Assembly: GCA_033763355.1 (NCBI GenBank) | Contig: JANRKT010000070.1 | Location: forward strand, 1-64,000 | Direction of reading: 5' to 3' | Length of the DNA stretch: 64,000 nt | Source of the DNA: JANRKT01 sp033763355 | Lineage (GTDB): Bacteria; Bacteroidota; Bacteroidia; Chitinophagales; Chitinophagaceae | Part shown: positions 27,018-36,453 of the stretch, one piece after another | Numbering within the stretch: the first letter of the stretch is position 1 | Layout of the letters: every line of letters begins with the position of its first letter | Notes under the pieces: model-generated | Seen by the model: the letters and a program-made list of their open reading frames with translations, nothing else | What the model was told of the DNA's origin: nothing | The model's database searches: none | Translations under genes and position numbers: made by a program

Positions 27018-29177
27018 ATGAAGAGAACATTACACCGCTTGTACGGCTGCATACTAACAGCCACCCTGATCTTAGTTTTCCAGAATCAATTATTGTCTCA
27101 ATGTGTTCCTAACGCTCCTGCTGGTGGCACAACTACCATTGGCACACCGGTAAATACATACTTTGGGGGTATTGCCGGAACATATGGGGCAGGTACAGGT
27201 TCGCCCAACCAGGTTTTAATCAGTTGCGCAAATGTTGTGGGAGGAGGAACACTTGTAGTTGGCGACCTGGTTATTGTAATGCAGGTACAAGGTGCAGAAT
27301 TTGATGCAGACAATGATGATACTTACGGAGACGGTGTATCCGGCGGCGGCAACGGTTATCTTAATAATGCAAATTTGCTGGCAGGGCGCTATGAATATGC
27401 TGTTGTTACAACAATAACAGGAACTTGCCCGGGAGTGAGCCGTACCTTAACACTTACAGGGGGCGGAGCCGGTGGAAACCTCTTATATACTTATTCATAC
27501 TCTAATTTTACCCAGGTACCCGCTGTGCTGCACAACCGTTACCAGGTAATACTGGTACCGCGTTACACAAACGCAACCATTAATGTTGGTACAACTATCG
27601 ATGTAGCTGACTGGAACGGAGAAGTTGGCGGTGTGTTTGCTATTGATGTTACAGGAACATTTACATTAAATGGTACCATTGATGCCAACGGTGCTGGTTT
27701 CAGGGGCGGAGGCTTTCAAACTTTAACAGGTGCAGTAGGTCCCGTTAATACAGATTACCGCACATCCCAGGGCACTTTTTTGGGAGCACAAAATTGTAAT
27801 GGTGCAAAAGGCGAAGGGATATCCGGTACACCACGCTGGACTTATGATGGTGCAGCAGTTAACGATAATAATGCAGTTTCTGATGAGGGTTATCTTAATG
27901 GAAGTATGGGTCGCGGAGCTCCCGGTAATGCCGGCGGTGGCGCAACAGACGGCAACCCTGCTTTAAACGATGAAAATGCCGGCGGCGGCGGCGGCGGTAA
28001 CGGCGGCACCGGAGGTTTAGGCGGAAGATCATTCAATTCAAATCTTGCCAGTACCCAGGGTATTGGCGGGGCTTCATTTACACAAGCAGCAACAAACAGG
28101 GTTGTATTTGGTGGTGGCGGCGGAGCCGGTTCAGGTGATGACGCACCAACCGGCCACGGTGGAAGCGGCGGTGGTATAGTAATAATCACAGCAGCAACGC
28201 TTGTATCTGCAACAGGAATTATACAGGCAGATGGTACAGATGGTACCAGCGCAACAACAGGACCGGCTGATGGAGCAGGAAGCAATGGTGGTGGCGGTGG
28301 CGGAGCCGGTGGCTCAATCGTATTTTTTATCAGGACTGCATGTTCAGGTGTTACTGCAACATTATCTGCCAATGGCGGTAATGGCGGCGATGCACACGGT
28401 ACAGTTTCCTTTCATGGCCCCGGTGGTGGTGGCGGCGGCGGTTTAATTTACACTACCTGTGCCCTCACAACATCGGTTACTGGCGGAGAAAGAGGTTATA
28501 CAGGTGATTTAACTGCCAGTGAAACCAACGCTTATGGTGCAACCAATGGCAGTGCCGGTGCAAATGCAAATTCATATACTGCTTTCCAGAGTATTTTCCA
28601 GGCGCCTTCATCATGCCTTACGCTGCCTGTTAAAATCAGCGATTTCAGTCTGGTATATGCCGATAGCAGGACCCGCCTTTCATGGGCAGGCTTAAATGAA
28701 CGTAATTTAAGAGCGTATGTAATTGAACGTAGCGTTGATGGCAATACGTTCGTAGCAATAGGAACAGTAAGTGCGAAAAACACAAGCCGTGCTGATTACA
28801 GTTATGTTGATCCCCTTGTTGGCGTAACCAGTACATCTGTTTACTACAGGCTTAAAGCCGTTGACATAGATGGTCAGTTTGGTTACAGTTCAGTTCTCTC
28901 AGCAAGGCTTGGCAAACTATCAAAGCGCTTCATGATATATCCTAACCCTGTTAATTCAAGGGCACAGGTACTCATAAGCCTTGATAAAGAAGAAAGGATA
29001 AACCTGCAGCTGATCAGCGCCAGCGGTCAGTTATTGAACAGCAAAGTGGTTTTGGGCAGCAGGGGAACCAATGTAATAAGTATGGATGAAACACAAAAGC
29101 TGGCAGAAGGTGTTTACATCATGAAAGTGATCATCAGTAAAGATGTATTTACAGAAAGGCTTGTAATCAAGAGATAA
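27018..29177 (+). CDS. Glycine-rich secreted protein with T9SS type A sorting domain
   Basis: The 719-residue protein has a signal peptide (ILTATLILVFQNQLLSQ, cleavage near 30). Residues 35-230 are a beta-rich domain that also carries NVGTTIDVADWNG. Residues 230-510 are extremely rich in Gly, Ala and Asn, with runs such as GGGGGGNGGTGGLGG. A fibronectin-like part follows near 530-630, and a C-terminal T9SS sorting domain (YPNPVNSRAQVL onward) sends it out through PorSS to the surface. The function is not known; a structural or adhesive surface role is a guess. It stands alone between two terminators, so it is its own transcription unit. Confidence 0.82.
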   Translation: MKRTLHRLYGCILTATLILVFQNQLLSQCVPNAPAGGTTTIGTPVNTYFGGIAGTYGAGTGSPNQVLISCANVVGGGTLVVGDLVIVMQVQGAEFDADNDDTYGDGVSGGGNGYLNNANLLAGRYEYAVVTTITGTCPGVSRTLTLTGGGAGGNLLYTYSYSNFTQVPAVLHNRYQVILVPRYTNATINVGTTIDVADWNGEVGGVFAIDVTGTFTLNGTIDANGAGFRGGGFQTLTGAVGPVNTDYRTSQGTFLGAQNCNGAKGEGISGTPRWTYDGAAVNDNNAVSDEGYLNGSMGRGAPGNAGGGATDGNPALNDENAGGGGGGNGGTGGLGGRSFNSNLASTQGIGGASFTQAATNRVVFGGGGGAGSGDDAPTGHGGSGGGIVIITAATLVSATGIIQADGTDGTSATTGPADGAGSNGGGGGGAGGSIVFFIRTACSGVTATLSANGGNGGDAHGTVSFHGPGGGGGGGLIYTTCALTTSVTGGERGYTGDLTASETNAYGATNGSAGANANSYTAFQSIFQAPSSCLTLPVKISDFSLVYADSRTRLSWAGLNERNLRAYVIERSVDGNTFVAIGTVSAKNTSRADYSYVDPLVGVTSTSVYYRLKAVDIDGQFGYSSVLSARLGKLSKRFMIYPNPVNSRAQVLISLDKEERINLQLISASGQLLNSKVVLGSRGTNVISMDETQKLAEGVYIMKVIISKDVFTERLVIKR

Positions 29178-29206
29178 ATTATTGGGTTGATAATTGAACT
29201 TCCCTT

Positions 29207-29246
29207 ATTCCCCGCAGAAAAATAAACTGCGGGGAATTTTATTTGG
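29207..29246 (+). terminator. Rho-independent terminator after glycine-rich T9SS gene
   Basis: ATTCCCCGCAG (29207-29217) is the perfect complement of 29227-29237; nine-base loop, then TTTATTT. Confidence 0.88.
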
Positions 29247-29282
29247 GCATTATCCACGATTAGGTTATGAAACAGAGAATAT

Positions 29283-29290
29283 TATCTTTG
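29283..29290 (+). promoter_or_regulatory. -7 box of pyrH, close to the start codon
   Basis: TATCTTTG matches TAnnTTTG exactly and ends four bases before the ATG, so the transcript would start at or next to the start codon. No clear TTTG box is seen at the right distance. Confidence 0.6.
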
Positions 29291-29294
29291 CGCC

Positions 29295-30005
29295 ATGCAA
29301 CCTGTATATAAGCGTATTCTGCTTAAACTTTCCGGCGAATCTTTAATGGGTGATAAAAGTTTTGGTCTTGATCCGGCCATTATCAGCCGTTATGCAGAGG
29401 AAATTAAAACCATTGTTGACCTTGGTGTTGAAGTGGCGGTAGTAATTGGCGGAGGTAATATTTACCGCGGGATGAATGAATCAGAAACAGGGATAGAAAG
29501 GGCACATGGTGATTATATGGGGATGCTTGCAACAGTAATTAATGGAATGGCCATGCAGGCCATGCTTGAAAAATTAGGTGTTTATACAAGGCTGCAAAGC
29601 GCCATTAAGATGGAGCAGATTGCAGAGCCCTATATACGACGAAGGGCCATCAGGCATCTTGAAAAAAGAAGGGTGGTGATCTTCGGGGCAGGAACAGGCA
29701 ACCCGTATTTTACTACCGATACCGCAGGTTCGTTAAGGGCTATTGAAATTAATGCCAGTGTAATTTTAAAAGGCACCAGGGTTAATGGTATTTATACTGC
29801 CGACCCGGAAAAAGATCCTTCGGCAACAAAATTTGATACCATTTCATTTAAGGAATGTCTTGAAAAAAACCTGCGTGTGATGGATATGACGGCATTTACA
29901 CTTTGTATGGAAAACAACCTGCCGATTATTGTATTTGACATGAACCAGCCCGGTAACCTGCTAAAGATTGTAAAGGGCGAACATGTCGGCACACTTGTTA
30001 AGTAA
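29295..30005 (+). CDS. pyrH: UMP kinase
   Basis: This phosphorylates UMP to UDP in pyrimidine synthesis. The 236-residue protein belongs to the amino-acid kinase family, with [11 protein letters not shown] near 9-19, the GGGNIYRG nucleotide loop near 53-60 and [12 protein letters not shown] near 135-146. The length is typical of bacterial PyrH hexamers. The ATG lies four bases after a perfect -7 box, pointing to a leaderless or nearly leaderless mRNA. pdxH follows 51 bases later and may be cotranscribed. Confidence 0.97.
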   Translation: MQPVYKRILLKLSGESLMGDKSFGLDPAIISRYAEEIKTIVDLGVEVAVVIGGGNIYRGMNESETGIERAHGDYMGMLATVINGMAMQAMLEKLGVYTRLQSAIKMEQIAEPYIRRRAIRHLEKRRVVIFGAGTGNPYFTTDTAGSLRAIEINASVILKGTRVNGIYTADPEKDPSATKFDTISFKECLEKNLRVMDMTAFTLCMENNLPIIVFDMNQPGNLLKIVKGEHVGTLVK

Positions 30006-30056
30006 GGGCCTTTAAGCCGGCGCCATAAATGAAACCTGTATTATTTAGTCCGGAAC

Positions 30057-30701
30057 ATGCTTTCTTCTATCGCAGATATCAGAAAAGAGTATAAACTTCA
30101 CTCACTCTCCGAAAATGATGTGGACAAGGATCCCATCCTGCAATTTACCAGGTGGTGGCAGGAGACCATTGCATCCGAAATTGATGAAGCTAACGCAATG
30201 ACGCTTTCTACTGCTTCAGCACAGGGCAAACCTTTTGCAAGAATTGTTTTGCTTAAAGGATATGACAACAACGGGTTTGTTTTCTTTACCAATTACGAAA
30301 GCAAAAAAGGAAAAGAAATAGGAGAGAACCCCCGGGCAACATTGCTTTTTTTCTGGAAAGAACTGGAAAGACAGGTGCGCATTGAAGGCAGAGTTGAAAA
30401 ACTAAGCGAAAAAGACAGCGATGCTTACTTTTCTTCCCGTCCGCTGGAAAGCCGCATTGGAGCATGGGCCTCTCCGCAAAGCAGCATAATTGAAAGCAGG
30501 GAAACACTGGAAGCCAGTGTTCAAAAAACAAAACAGCGATTTCCGGGAGAAAATATTCCAAGGCCGCCACACTGGGGTGGTTATATTGTTATTCCGGAAG
30601 CAATAGAATTCTGGCAGGGCAGGGCAAACCGCCTTCACGACAGGATATTATATACCTTTATCGCTATAGACAACTGGAATATTCAGCGCCTTGCTCCCTG
30701 A
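30057..30701 (+). CDS. pdxH: Pyridoxamine/pyridoxine 5'-phosphate oxidase
   Basis: This FMN enzyme makes pyridoxal 5'-phosphate, the last step of vitamin B6 synthesis and salvage. The 214-residue sequence has the family blocks RIVLLKGYDNNGFVFFTNYE near 61-80 (FMN binding), SRIGAWASPQSS near 130-141, and the PLP-contact end WQGRANRLHDR. Length is normal. It lies downstream of pyrH on the same strand. A terminator hairpin begins inside its last codons. Confidence 0.96.
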   Translation: MLSSIADIRKEYKLHSLSENDVDKDPILQFTRWWQETIASEIDEANAMTLSTASAQGKPFARIVLLKGYDNNGFVFFTNYESKKGKEIGENPRATLLFFWKELERQVRIEGRVEKLSEKDSDAYFSSRPLESRIGAWASPQSSIIESRETLEASVQKTKQRFPGENIPRPPHWGGYIVIPEAIEFWQGRANRLHDRILYTFIAIDNWNIQRLAP

Positions 30702-30728
30702 TATGTTATTATCAGGGTTTCTTTTTTG
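30696..30728 (+). terminator. Terminator overlapping the pdxH stop codon
   Basis: CCCTGATA (30696-30703) pairs with 30710-30717, followed by TTTCTTTTTT. The hairpin includes the pdxH stop and, on the other strand, the stop of the bTHX gene. Confidence 0.75.
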
Positions 30729-30816
30729 CAGCCTTAGTTGTTTTCGCAGGCCTTGATTTGCCGAAAGAGCCTTTAAAAATTTTCCCTTTTTTGGTTTTCT
30801 TATCACCTTTTCCCAT
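30712..30816 (-). CDS. Small ribosomal protein bTHX
   Basis: This is a 34-residue gene, too short for usual gene finding. The product starts MGKGDKKTKKGKIFKGSFGK and ends in a Lys/Ala-rich tail. MGKGDKKTxxGKIxxGSxGxxRP is the hallmark of the bTHX (Thx) 30S protein family of Bacteroidota and Thermus, which sits in the head of the small subunit. It uses an ATG start and is convergent with pdxH, sharing the terminator region. It lies downstream of hup on the same strand; the hup terminator lies between them. Confidence 0.88.
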   Translation of the reverse strand: MGKGDKKTKKGKIFKGSFGKSRPAKTTKAAKKKP

Positions 30817-30849
30817 AAAAAATATTTTAAGTATTCAGTAAGTGCAAGA

Positions 30850-30882
30850 TAAAAATAAAAAAGCCCTGAACATCCAGGGCTT
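30850..30882 (-). terminator. Rho-independent terminator of hup
   Basis: AAGCCCTG (30861-30868) pairs with CAGGGCTT (30875-30882). Read on the minus strand the stem is followed by TTTTTTATTTTT. Confidence 0.88.
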
Positions 30883-30902
30883 CAAATGCGTTAATGATGC
30901 CA

Positions 30903-31172
30903 TTATAATTTAGCAGTTAATTCTTTACCTGCTTTAAACTTTGCCACTTTCTTGGCTTTTATTTTTATTACTTCGCCGGTTTGAGGGTTACGGCCGTTGC
31001 GTGCAGCCCTTTTTGAAACTGAGAAAGTACCAAAGCCAACAAGGGTAACTTTTCCGCCGCCTTTTAATGATTTGGTAACTGCTTCAACAAAAGAATCAAG
31101 TGCGCTGTTTGCCTGGGTTTTTGTAATGCCGGCATCATCGGCAATTTTGGAGATTAATTCAGCTTTGTTCAT
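30903..31172 (-). CDS. hup: DNA-binding protein HU
   Basis: HU is a small dimeric nucleoid protein that bends DNA. The 89-residue product from the ATG start reads [20 protein letters not shown] and contains the family signature [21 protein letters not shown] near 46-66, including the Asn-Pro that intercalates into DNA. An upstream in-frame start would add eleven residues not found in the family. It is a single gene with its own promoter and terminator. Confidence 0.97.
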   Translation of the reverse strand: MNKAELISKIADDAGITKTQANSALDSFVEAVTKSLKGGGKVTLVGFGTFSVSKRAARNGRNPQTGEVIKIKAKKVAKFKAGKELTAKL

Positions 31173-31202
31173 AGTAGAATTTTTAAGTTTTTTAAACTGC
31201 GA

Positions 31203-31232
31203 CAAATTTAGATGCTTTTTGTTTCCGGCAAA
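31203..31232 (-). promoter_or_regulatory. Promoter of hup
   Basis: On the minus strand, TTTG (31229-31232), 18 bases, then TAAATTTG (31203-31210), a perfect TAnnTTTG. The ATG is 30 bases downstream. Confidence 0.72.
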
Positions 31233-31417
31233 ATTTTTTTTATGTACCCAATCCGCTGTAATGCAGGCCTGACGCGGCTTGCAACAGATTGCTATAAACC
31301 GTTAATGTTTAAGTAACTTTTGCAACCTGCTGAAACCCAGCAATGGCGGGCATTTTGAAAGATGCGCCCTGAAAGCTGCACGGGGCAAGGGTTTCAGGGA
31401 ATATACAATTTTATATT

Positions 31418-31756
31418 TTACCCCAATGTGAAGAAAAATATTATCCACAGGCAATGCACAACTTCCATTACAGTACGGAATGCAGTAAGCTTCTCCCCCC
31501 ACATATCAGTTACTTTCTGCCGCAGCAGCTGTGAAAAGTTTTTTATGTATTGATTATAATCAGCAAGATTGGCTGCATGATATTGCACTGCATAAGTTGG
31601 CCCGGTGGTTTCATCCGCCTCAAGAAGCTTTACAATCAGGTAATCAGTAAACAAACCGGTTTCCATTACTTCAGGTATATGTTGTTCCTTCATCCATTTT
31701 AACCAGTTGTCATGTATGGGCCAGCTCACTTGTATGGTAACATTATAAATGATCAC
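31418..31756 (-). CDS. DUF4286 family protein
   Basis: The 112-residue product MIIYNVTIQVSWPIHDNWLK with EQHIPEVMETGLF matches the DUF4286 family, small proteins common in Bacteroidota and of unknown role. It starts at GTG. The C-terminus runs into a hydrophobic HCLWIIFFF not typical for the family, which usually ends near FRTVMEVV; this may be a small lineage-specific tail. It lies 20 bases downstream of xth on the same strand and is probably cotranscribed. Confidence 0.72.
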   Translation of the reverse strand: MIIYNVTIQVSWPIHDNWLKWMKEQHIPEVMETGLFTDYLIVKLLEADETTGPTYAVQYHAANLADYNQYIKNFSQLLRQKVTDMWGEKLTAFRTVMEVVHCLWIIFFFTLG

Positions 31757-31776
31757 AAAGGAAATGGTTTTTTGAA

Positions 31777-32544
31777 TTAAACTTTTATTTCAAGATAAAC
31801 AGGGCAATGGTCACTATGTTTTACATCCGGAAATATCTCGGCGTCTTTCAGTTCCGGCTTCATTTCTTCTGTTACATTGATATAGTCAATTCTCCATCCT
31901 TTGTTTTGCGCCCTTACAGAGGGGAAACGCTGGCTCCACCAGCTGTAGCGGTGTGGCCCGGGGTGAAAAACCCTGAATGTATCTATCCACCCATTCTCAA
32001 AAAACTTATCCATCCAACGCCTTTCTTCAGGTAAAAAGCCGGATGAATTTTTATTGCTTTTTGGATCATGAATGTCAATTTCTTTGTGCGCTATGTTATA
32101 ATCACCGCATAATATGATACGGGGATGTTTCTTTTTTAATTTATTGAGGTATTTCATGAATTCTTCCAGCCATTTGTATTTAAAGGCCTGCCTCTCCTCT
32201 CCGCTTGTTCCTGAAGGAAAGTAAGCGTTAATTAACCTGGTGTTTCCAAAATCAAGCTGGATAACCCTTCCTTCATCATCGCTTGTGCTATGTCCGTTAC
32301 CATACTCTACATGGTCTGGTTTAATCCTGGTAAAAACTGCCACACCACTGTATCCCTTTTTTTGTGCACTGAACCAATAGTCATGATAGCCAAGGTCATT
32401 AAACAATTTGTGATCTACATTTTCTTTTTGCGCTTTTGTTTCCTGCACACATATTACATCGGCAGGATTTGTTTTTAACCAGTTAATAAAACCTTTGCTG
32501 ATAGCAGCACGTATTCCGTTGAGGTTATAGGAAATAATCCGCAT
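31777..32544 (-). CDS. xth: Exodeoxyribonuclease III / AP endonuclease
   Basis: This repairs abasic sites and has 3'-5' exonuclease activity. The 255-residue protein shows the exonuclease-endonuclease-phosphatase fold, with SYNLNGIRAA near 4-13, the metal-binding Glu in QETKAQK near 35, GDYNIAHKEID near 148-158 and the terminal SDHCPV with the catalytic His. The ATG at MRIISYN is preferred over an upstream start that would add a hydrophobic 13-residue extension. It follows metH on the same strand. Confidence 0.96.
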   Translation of the reverse strand: MRIISYNLNGIRAAISKGFINWLKTNPADVICVQETKAQKENVDHKLFNDLGYHDYWFSAQKKGYSGVAVFTRIKPDHVEYGNGHSTSDDEGRVIQLDFGNTRLINAYFPSGTSGEERQAFKYKWLEEFMKYLNKLKKKHPRIILCGDYNIAHKEIDIHDPKSNKNSSGFLPEERRWMDKFFENGWIDTFRVFHPGPHRYSWWSQRFPSVRAQNKGWRIDYINVTEEMKPELKDAEIFPDVKHSDHCPVYLEIKV

Positions 32545-32604
32545 AAAAAGAATTGAGAAAAATAAAGCTACAAAGTTTTGCAATTTGAGAAGGCATGCTG
32601 CAGG

Positions 32605-35316
32605 TTATTCAAGAATTGGCCTGAGCCATCTTGTTGCATCTTCAGCATTCATTCCTTTTCTTTTTGCATAATCAGTTAGCTGGTCCTGCTCTATTTTTCC
32701 CACGCCAAAGTATTTGGAATCAGGATGGCTGAAATACCAGCCGCATACAGAAGCGGCGGGATACATGGCAAGCGATTCAGTAAGCATGATGCCTGTAGCT
32801 TCTTCCCCGCCCAATAAATCAAACAGTTTGTACTTTTCAGTATGATCGGGACAGGCGGGATAACCCGGAGCAGGACGGATGCCGGAATATTCTTCTTTTA
32901 TCAGTTGTTCATTACTGAAGTTTTCGTTTTTGGCATAACCCCATAATTCTTTTCTCACTTTTTCGTGAAGCAGTTCTGCAAATGCCTCAGCAAGACGGTC
33001 AGCAAGCGCCTGCAGGATAATTTTATTGTAATCATCATGCGTAGCTTCTAACTTTTTTATATGTGGCTCTATACCTTTTATAGTAACACTGAAACTTCCG
33101 ATATAATCTTTTTTGTCCGGAGCAATAAAATCGGCAAGGCTTAAGTTAGGCTGACCGGCAGTCTTTTTTACCTGCTGGCGCAGGAACTCCAGTTTAATTA
33201 CTGAGGACTTGTTATTTACTTCCACTGTATCTGCTGCAGTTGCTTTAGCTTCCCAAAATCCAACCACGCCTCTTGCAGTAAGCCATTTTTCAGTTACGAT
33301 TTTATCCAGCAGGGCGTTGGCATCATTATAAAGCTTCACGGCTTCAGCGCCAATCTTTTCGTCTTTCAATATTTGCGGAAACTTACCGTGCATTTCCCAG
33401 GCAATAAAAAAAGGCTCCCAGTCAATGTATTTTCTTATTTCAGCAAGGCTGTAATTTTCAAAAATTTTTGTGCCTGTAAAGGAAGGAACAGGAGGGGTAT
33501 AATTGCTCCAGTTAATCTTTGTTTTATTTTGCTGTGCTTCAGTAAACGATAAATACTGTTTTGATGATTTCTTGTTTCCAAAATCTTCAGCAAGTTTTTT
33601 ATACTCTGTTTCAATGCCTGCAAGAAAATTTATTTTTTGGTCTTTACTCAGTAAAGAACCGGCTACAGTCACACTGCGTGATGCATCCAGCACATGCACT
33701 ACCCCATTATCATATTGCGGTGCAATTTTTACTGCGGTATGCATACGGGATGTGGTGGCCCCGCCAATAAGTAATGGTTGTTTCATCCCACGGCGTTTCA
33801 TTTCATGGGCTATATGCACCATTTCATCCAATGACGGGGTGATCAAACCGCTTAACCCGATGATATCAGCATTTTCTTTTGCAGCAGTTTCAAGAATTTT
33901 ATCAGCAGGAACCATAACACCAAGGTCAATAATATCGTATCCGTTACAACCTAAAACAACGCCTACTATATTTTTGCCTATATCATGTACATCCCCTTTT
34001 ACAGTGGCCAATAAAATTTTTGCAGCGCCTGATGTTTCTTCGTTTACAGTACCGGCTGCAAGGTGCGCTTGTTTTCTTTGTTCTTTTTCAAGCTCAATGA
34101 AAGGGGTAAGAACAGCCACGGATTTTTTCATTACCCTGGCGCTTTTTACAACCTGGGGCAAAAACATTTTACCTGAACCAAAAAGATCGCCAACCACCTT
34201 CATGCCATCCATCAGCGGGCCTTCAATAACATCAAGCGGTTTGGGATACTTCTGCCTTGCTTCTTCGGTATCCTGTTCAATATGATCTGTTATGCCATTA
34301 ACCAGCGCATGTTTCAGTCTTTCTTCAACAGGCGCACTTCTCCAGACTTCATCTTTAATTTCAGTTTTTTCTTTTGCCTTTACAGTTTCGGCAAACAGGA
34401 TGAGTTTTTCTGTTGCCTCATTATTGTCATTATTCCTGTTGAGGATCACCTCTTCGCACAGCTGCCTTAATTCAGGTTCAATTTCATCATACACTACCAG
34501 TTGCCCTGCATTTACAATGCCCATGTCCATACCGGCTTTAATGGCATGATACAGGAATACGCTGTGCATGGCTTCCCTTACATGATCATTTCCGCGAAAA
34601 GAAAAGGAGAGGTTACTTACGCCGCCGCTTACTTTGGTAAGGGGCATCAGCTTTTTTATTTCGCTTGTGGCTTCAATAAAATCAACACCATAGTTATTGT
34701 GTTCTTCAAGCCCTGTTGCCACCGCAAATATGTTGGGGTCAAAAATAATATCCTGCGGATCGTATCCCACTTTTTCCGTGAGTATTTTATAAGCCCTGTG
34801 ACAAATTTCTACTTTCCGGTCTTTGGTGTCGGCCTGCCCTTTTTCATCAAACGCCATTACAATAACAGCGGCGCCGAACATCCTGCAGGTTTCAGCCTGC
34901 TGAATAAATTTTTCTACTCCCTCTTTCATGGAGATGGAGTTGACGATGCATTTTCCCTGCACGCATTTAAGTCCCGCTTCAATAATTTCAAATTTTGATG
35001 AATCAATCATGACGGGAATTTTCGCAATATCCGGTTCGCTTTGCAGCAGGTTAAGAAAAGTGGTCATGGCTTTTACCCCGTCCAGCAGGGCATCATCCAT
35101 GTTTACATCAAGTACCTGTGCACCGTTTTCAACCTGTTGCCTGGCAACGCTTAAAGCCTCTTCGTATTTATTATCTTTTATGAGCCTTGCAAATTTTTTT
35201 GAACCGGTAACATTGGTGCGTTCGCCCACGTTTACAAAATTGGTTTCTGGGCGGATGACAAGGGGTTCCAGGCCTGCTAAACGGAGGAAAGGTTTTATAT
35301 GTATCGTTTCATTCAT
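32605..35316 (-). CDS. metH: Methionine synthase, folate, cobalamin and activation domains
   Basis: This 903-residue protein is the C-terminal three quarters of cobalamin-dependent methionine synthase. It contains the pterin-binding (methyltetrahydrofolate) domain at about 18-290 ([14 protein letters not shown]), the B12 cap and Rossmann domains at about 320-570 with the cobalt-ligand motif DVHDIGKNI near 441 plus [13 protein letters not shown] and GGATTS, and the AdoMet reactivation domain at about 600-900 with [12 protein letters not shown] near 812. The homocysteine domain is on a separate gene 46 bases upstream. The two together restore a full enzyme. No metF lies nearby. Confidence 0.95.
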   Translation of the reverse strand: MNETIHIKPFLRLAGLEPLVIRPETNFVNVGERTNVTGSKKFARLIKDNKYEEALSVARQQVENGAQVLDVNMDDALLDGVKAMTTFLNLLQSEPDIAKIPVMIDSSKFEIIEAGLKCVQGKCIVNSISMKEGVEKFIQQAETCRMFGAAVIVMAFDEKGQADTKDRKVEICHRAYKILTEKVGYDPQDIIFDPNIFAVATGLEEHNNYGVDFIEATSEIKKLMPLTKVSGGVSNLSFSFRGNDHVREAMHSVFLYHAIKAGMDMGIVNAGQLVVYDEIEPELRQLCEEVILNRNNDNNEATEKLILFAETVKAKEKTEIKDEVWRSAPVEERLKHALVNGITDHIEQDTEEARQKYPKPLDVIEGPLMDGMKVVGDLFGSGKMFLPQVVKSARVMKKSVAVLTPFIELEKEQRKQAHLAAGTVNEETSGAAKILLATVKGDVHDIGKNIVGVVLGCNGYDIIDLGVMVPADKILETAAKENADIIGLSGLITPSLDEMVHIAHEMKRRGMKQPLLIGGATTSRMHTAVKIAPQYDNGVVHVLDASRSVTVAGSLLSKDQKINFLAGIETEYKKLAEDFGNKKSSKQYLSFTEAQQNKTKINWSNYTPPVPSFTGTKIFENYSLAEIRKYIDWEPFFIAWEMHGKFPQILKDEKIGAEAVKLYNDANALLDKIVTEKWLTARGVVGFWEAKATAADTVEVNNKSSVIKLEFLRQQVKKTAGQPNLSLADFIAPDKKDYIGSFSVTIKGIEPHIKKLEATHDDYNKIILQALADRLAEAFAELLHEKVRKELWGYAKNENFSNEQLIKEEYSGIRPAPGYPACPDHTEKYKLFDLLGGEEATGIMLTESLAMYPAASVCGWYFSHPDSKYFGVGKIEQDQLTDYAKRKGMNAEDATRWLRPILE

Positions 35317-35362
35317 AATTTCACCTTAATTAAAGGGAAGCGCTGAATTTTTTTTGAGGGAA

Positions 35363-36391
35363 TTATAAAAGAGTTGTTTCCAGCACCGGTAATTCTCTTG
35401 GTTTAATATTTTTTACATGTTCCGCTATATGCCTGATGTGGTCGGGTGTAGTACCGCAACAGCCGCCAACTATATTTACAAATCCTTCCTTTGCCCATTC
35501 TTCAAGGTAATGTCCTGTGTCTTCGGGGTGTTCATCATATTCCCCCATGGCATTGGGTAATCCCGCATTGGGATAAGCAGATACATAGCAAGAAGCTATC
35601 TGTGATAACTCCTCAATATGAGGACGCATTTCTTTTGCACCCAATGCACAGTTCAACCCGATGCTTAATGGCCTTGCATGCATCATGGATGTATAAAAAG
35701 CTTCCAGCGTCTGGCCGCTTAAAGTACGGCCGCTGGCATCAGTAATTGTTCCGCTGATCATGATTTCTTTTTCATTACCCGGAAAATTGCGGAAATACTT
35801 TTTGATGGCATAGATAGCTGCTTTGGCATTGAGCGTATCAAAAATGGTTTCGATAAGAAGAAGATCAACACCACCTTCAATCAATCCTTTTACCTGTTCG
35901 TAATAAGCTGCTGCTGCTTCATCAAAAGTTAAGGCACGGTAACCCGGATTGTTTACATCAGGCGAAAGCGATAAAGTTTTGTTCATGGGGCCTATTGCGC
36001 CGGCCACGTATGGGCCGGGTTCGCCAGCCATGCGGACAGCGGATGCAAGAAACCTGTTAACAGCCTCTCTTGCACATTTGGCAGCGGCCACATTCAGTTC
36101 ATAAGCCAGTTCTTCCATGTGGTAATCGGCAAGGGAAACACGCTGCGCATTGAATGTGTTGGTCTCAATAATATCAGCGCCAGCCTCAAGGTATTGCTGA
36201 TGTATCCCGATAATAATTTCAGGTTGTGTTAAACACAACAGGTCGTTATTCCCTTTCAGGTCGCTTTTCCAGTCTTTGAAACGCTCACCCCGATAATCAT
36301 TTTCATCCAGTTTGTGGCGTTGTATCATGGTGCCCATAGCGCCGTCAATAATCAGGATGCGTTCATTCAGTAAGTCACGTATGGTTTTCAT
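35363..36391 (-). CDS. metH: Methionine synthase, homocysteine-binding domain
   Basis: The 342-residue homocysteine S-methyltransferase domain has [14 protein letters not shown] near 13-26, the zinc-ligand Cys in GLNCALGA near 237 and the paired Cys in [11 protein letters not shown] near 303-313. In most bacteria this is the N-terminus of MetH; here it is a free polypeptide and the rest follows as the next gene. The start is set at the ATG four bases after a perfect AAGGAGGT ribosome-binding site, rare in this phylum. A structured leader of about 270 bases lies upstream, so expression is probably regulated. Confidence 0.94.
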   Translation of the reverse strand: MKTIRDLLNERILIIDGAMGTMIQRHKLDENDYRGERFKDWKSDLKGNNDLLCLTQPEIIIGIHQQYLEAGADIIETNTFNAQRVSLADYHMEELAYELNVAAAKCAREAVNRFLASAVRMAGEPGPYVAGAIGPMNKTLSLSPDVNNPGYRALTFDEAAAAYYEQVKGLIEGGVDLLLIETIFDTLNAKAAIYAIKKYFRNFPGNEKEIMISGTITDASGRTLSGQTLEAFYTSMMHARPLSIGLNCALGAKEMRPHIEELSQIASCYVSAYPNAGLPNAMGEYDEHPEDTGHYLEEWAKEGFVNIVGGCCGTTPDHIRHIAEHVKNIKPRELPVLETTLL

Positions 36392-36394
36392 TTT

Positions 36395-36402
36395 ACCTCC
36401 TT
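36395..36402 (-). promoter_or_regulatory. Perfect Shine-Dalgarno site before metH
   Basis: On the minus strand the sequence reads AAGGAGGT, fully complementary to the 16S rRNA 3' end, four bases before the ATG. It decides the start of the homocysteine-domain gene. Confidence 0.8.
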
Positions 36403-36453
36403 TTACACGGGACATTATTTGCTGATAATAGTTCTGAAACCTGAAGTGAGTGA

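Noticed and set aside
27890..28372. Long proline-rich minus-strand reading frame inside the glycine-rich gene
   Set aside because: It is the antisense image of GGN codons; proline runs are the expected shadow of glycine runs.
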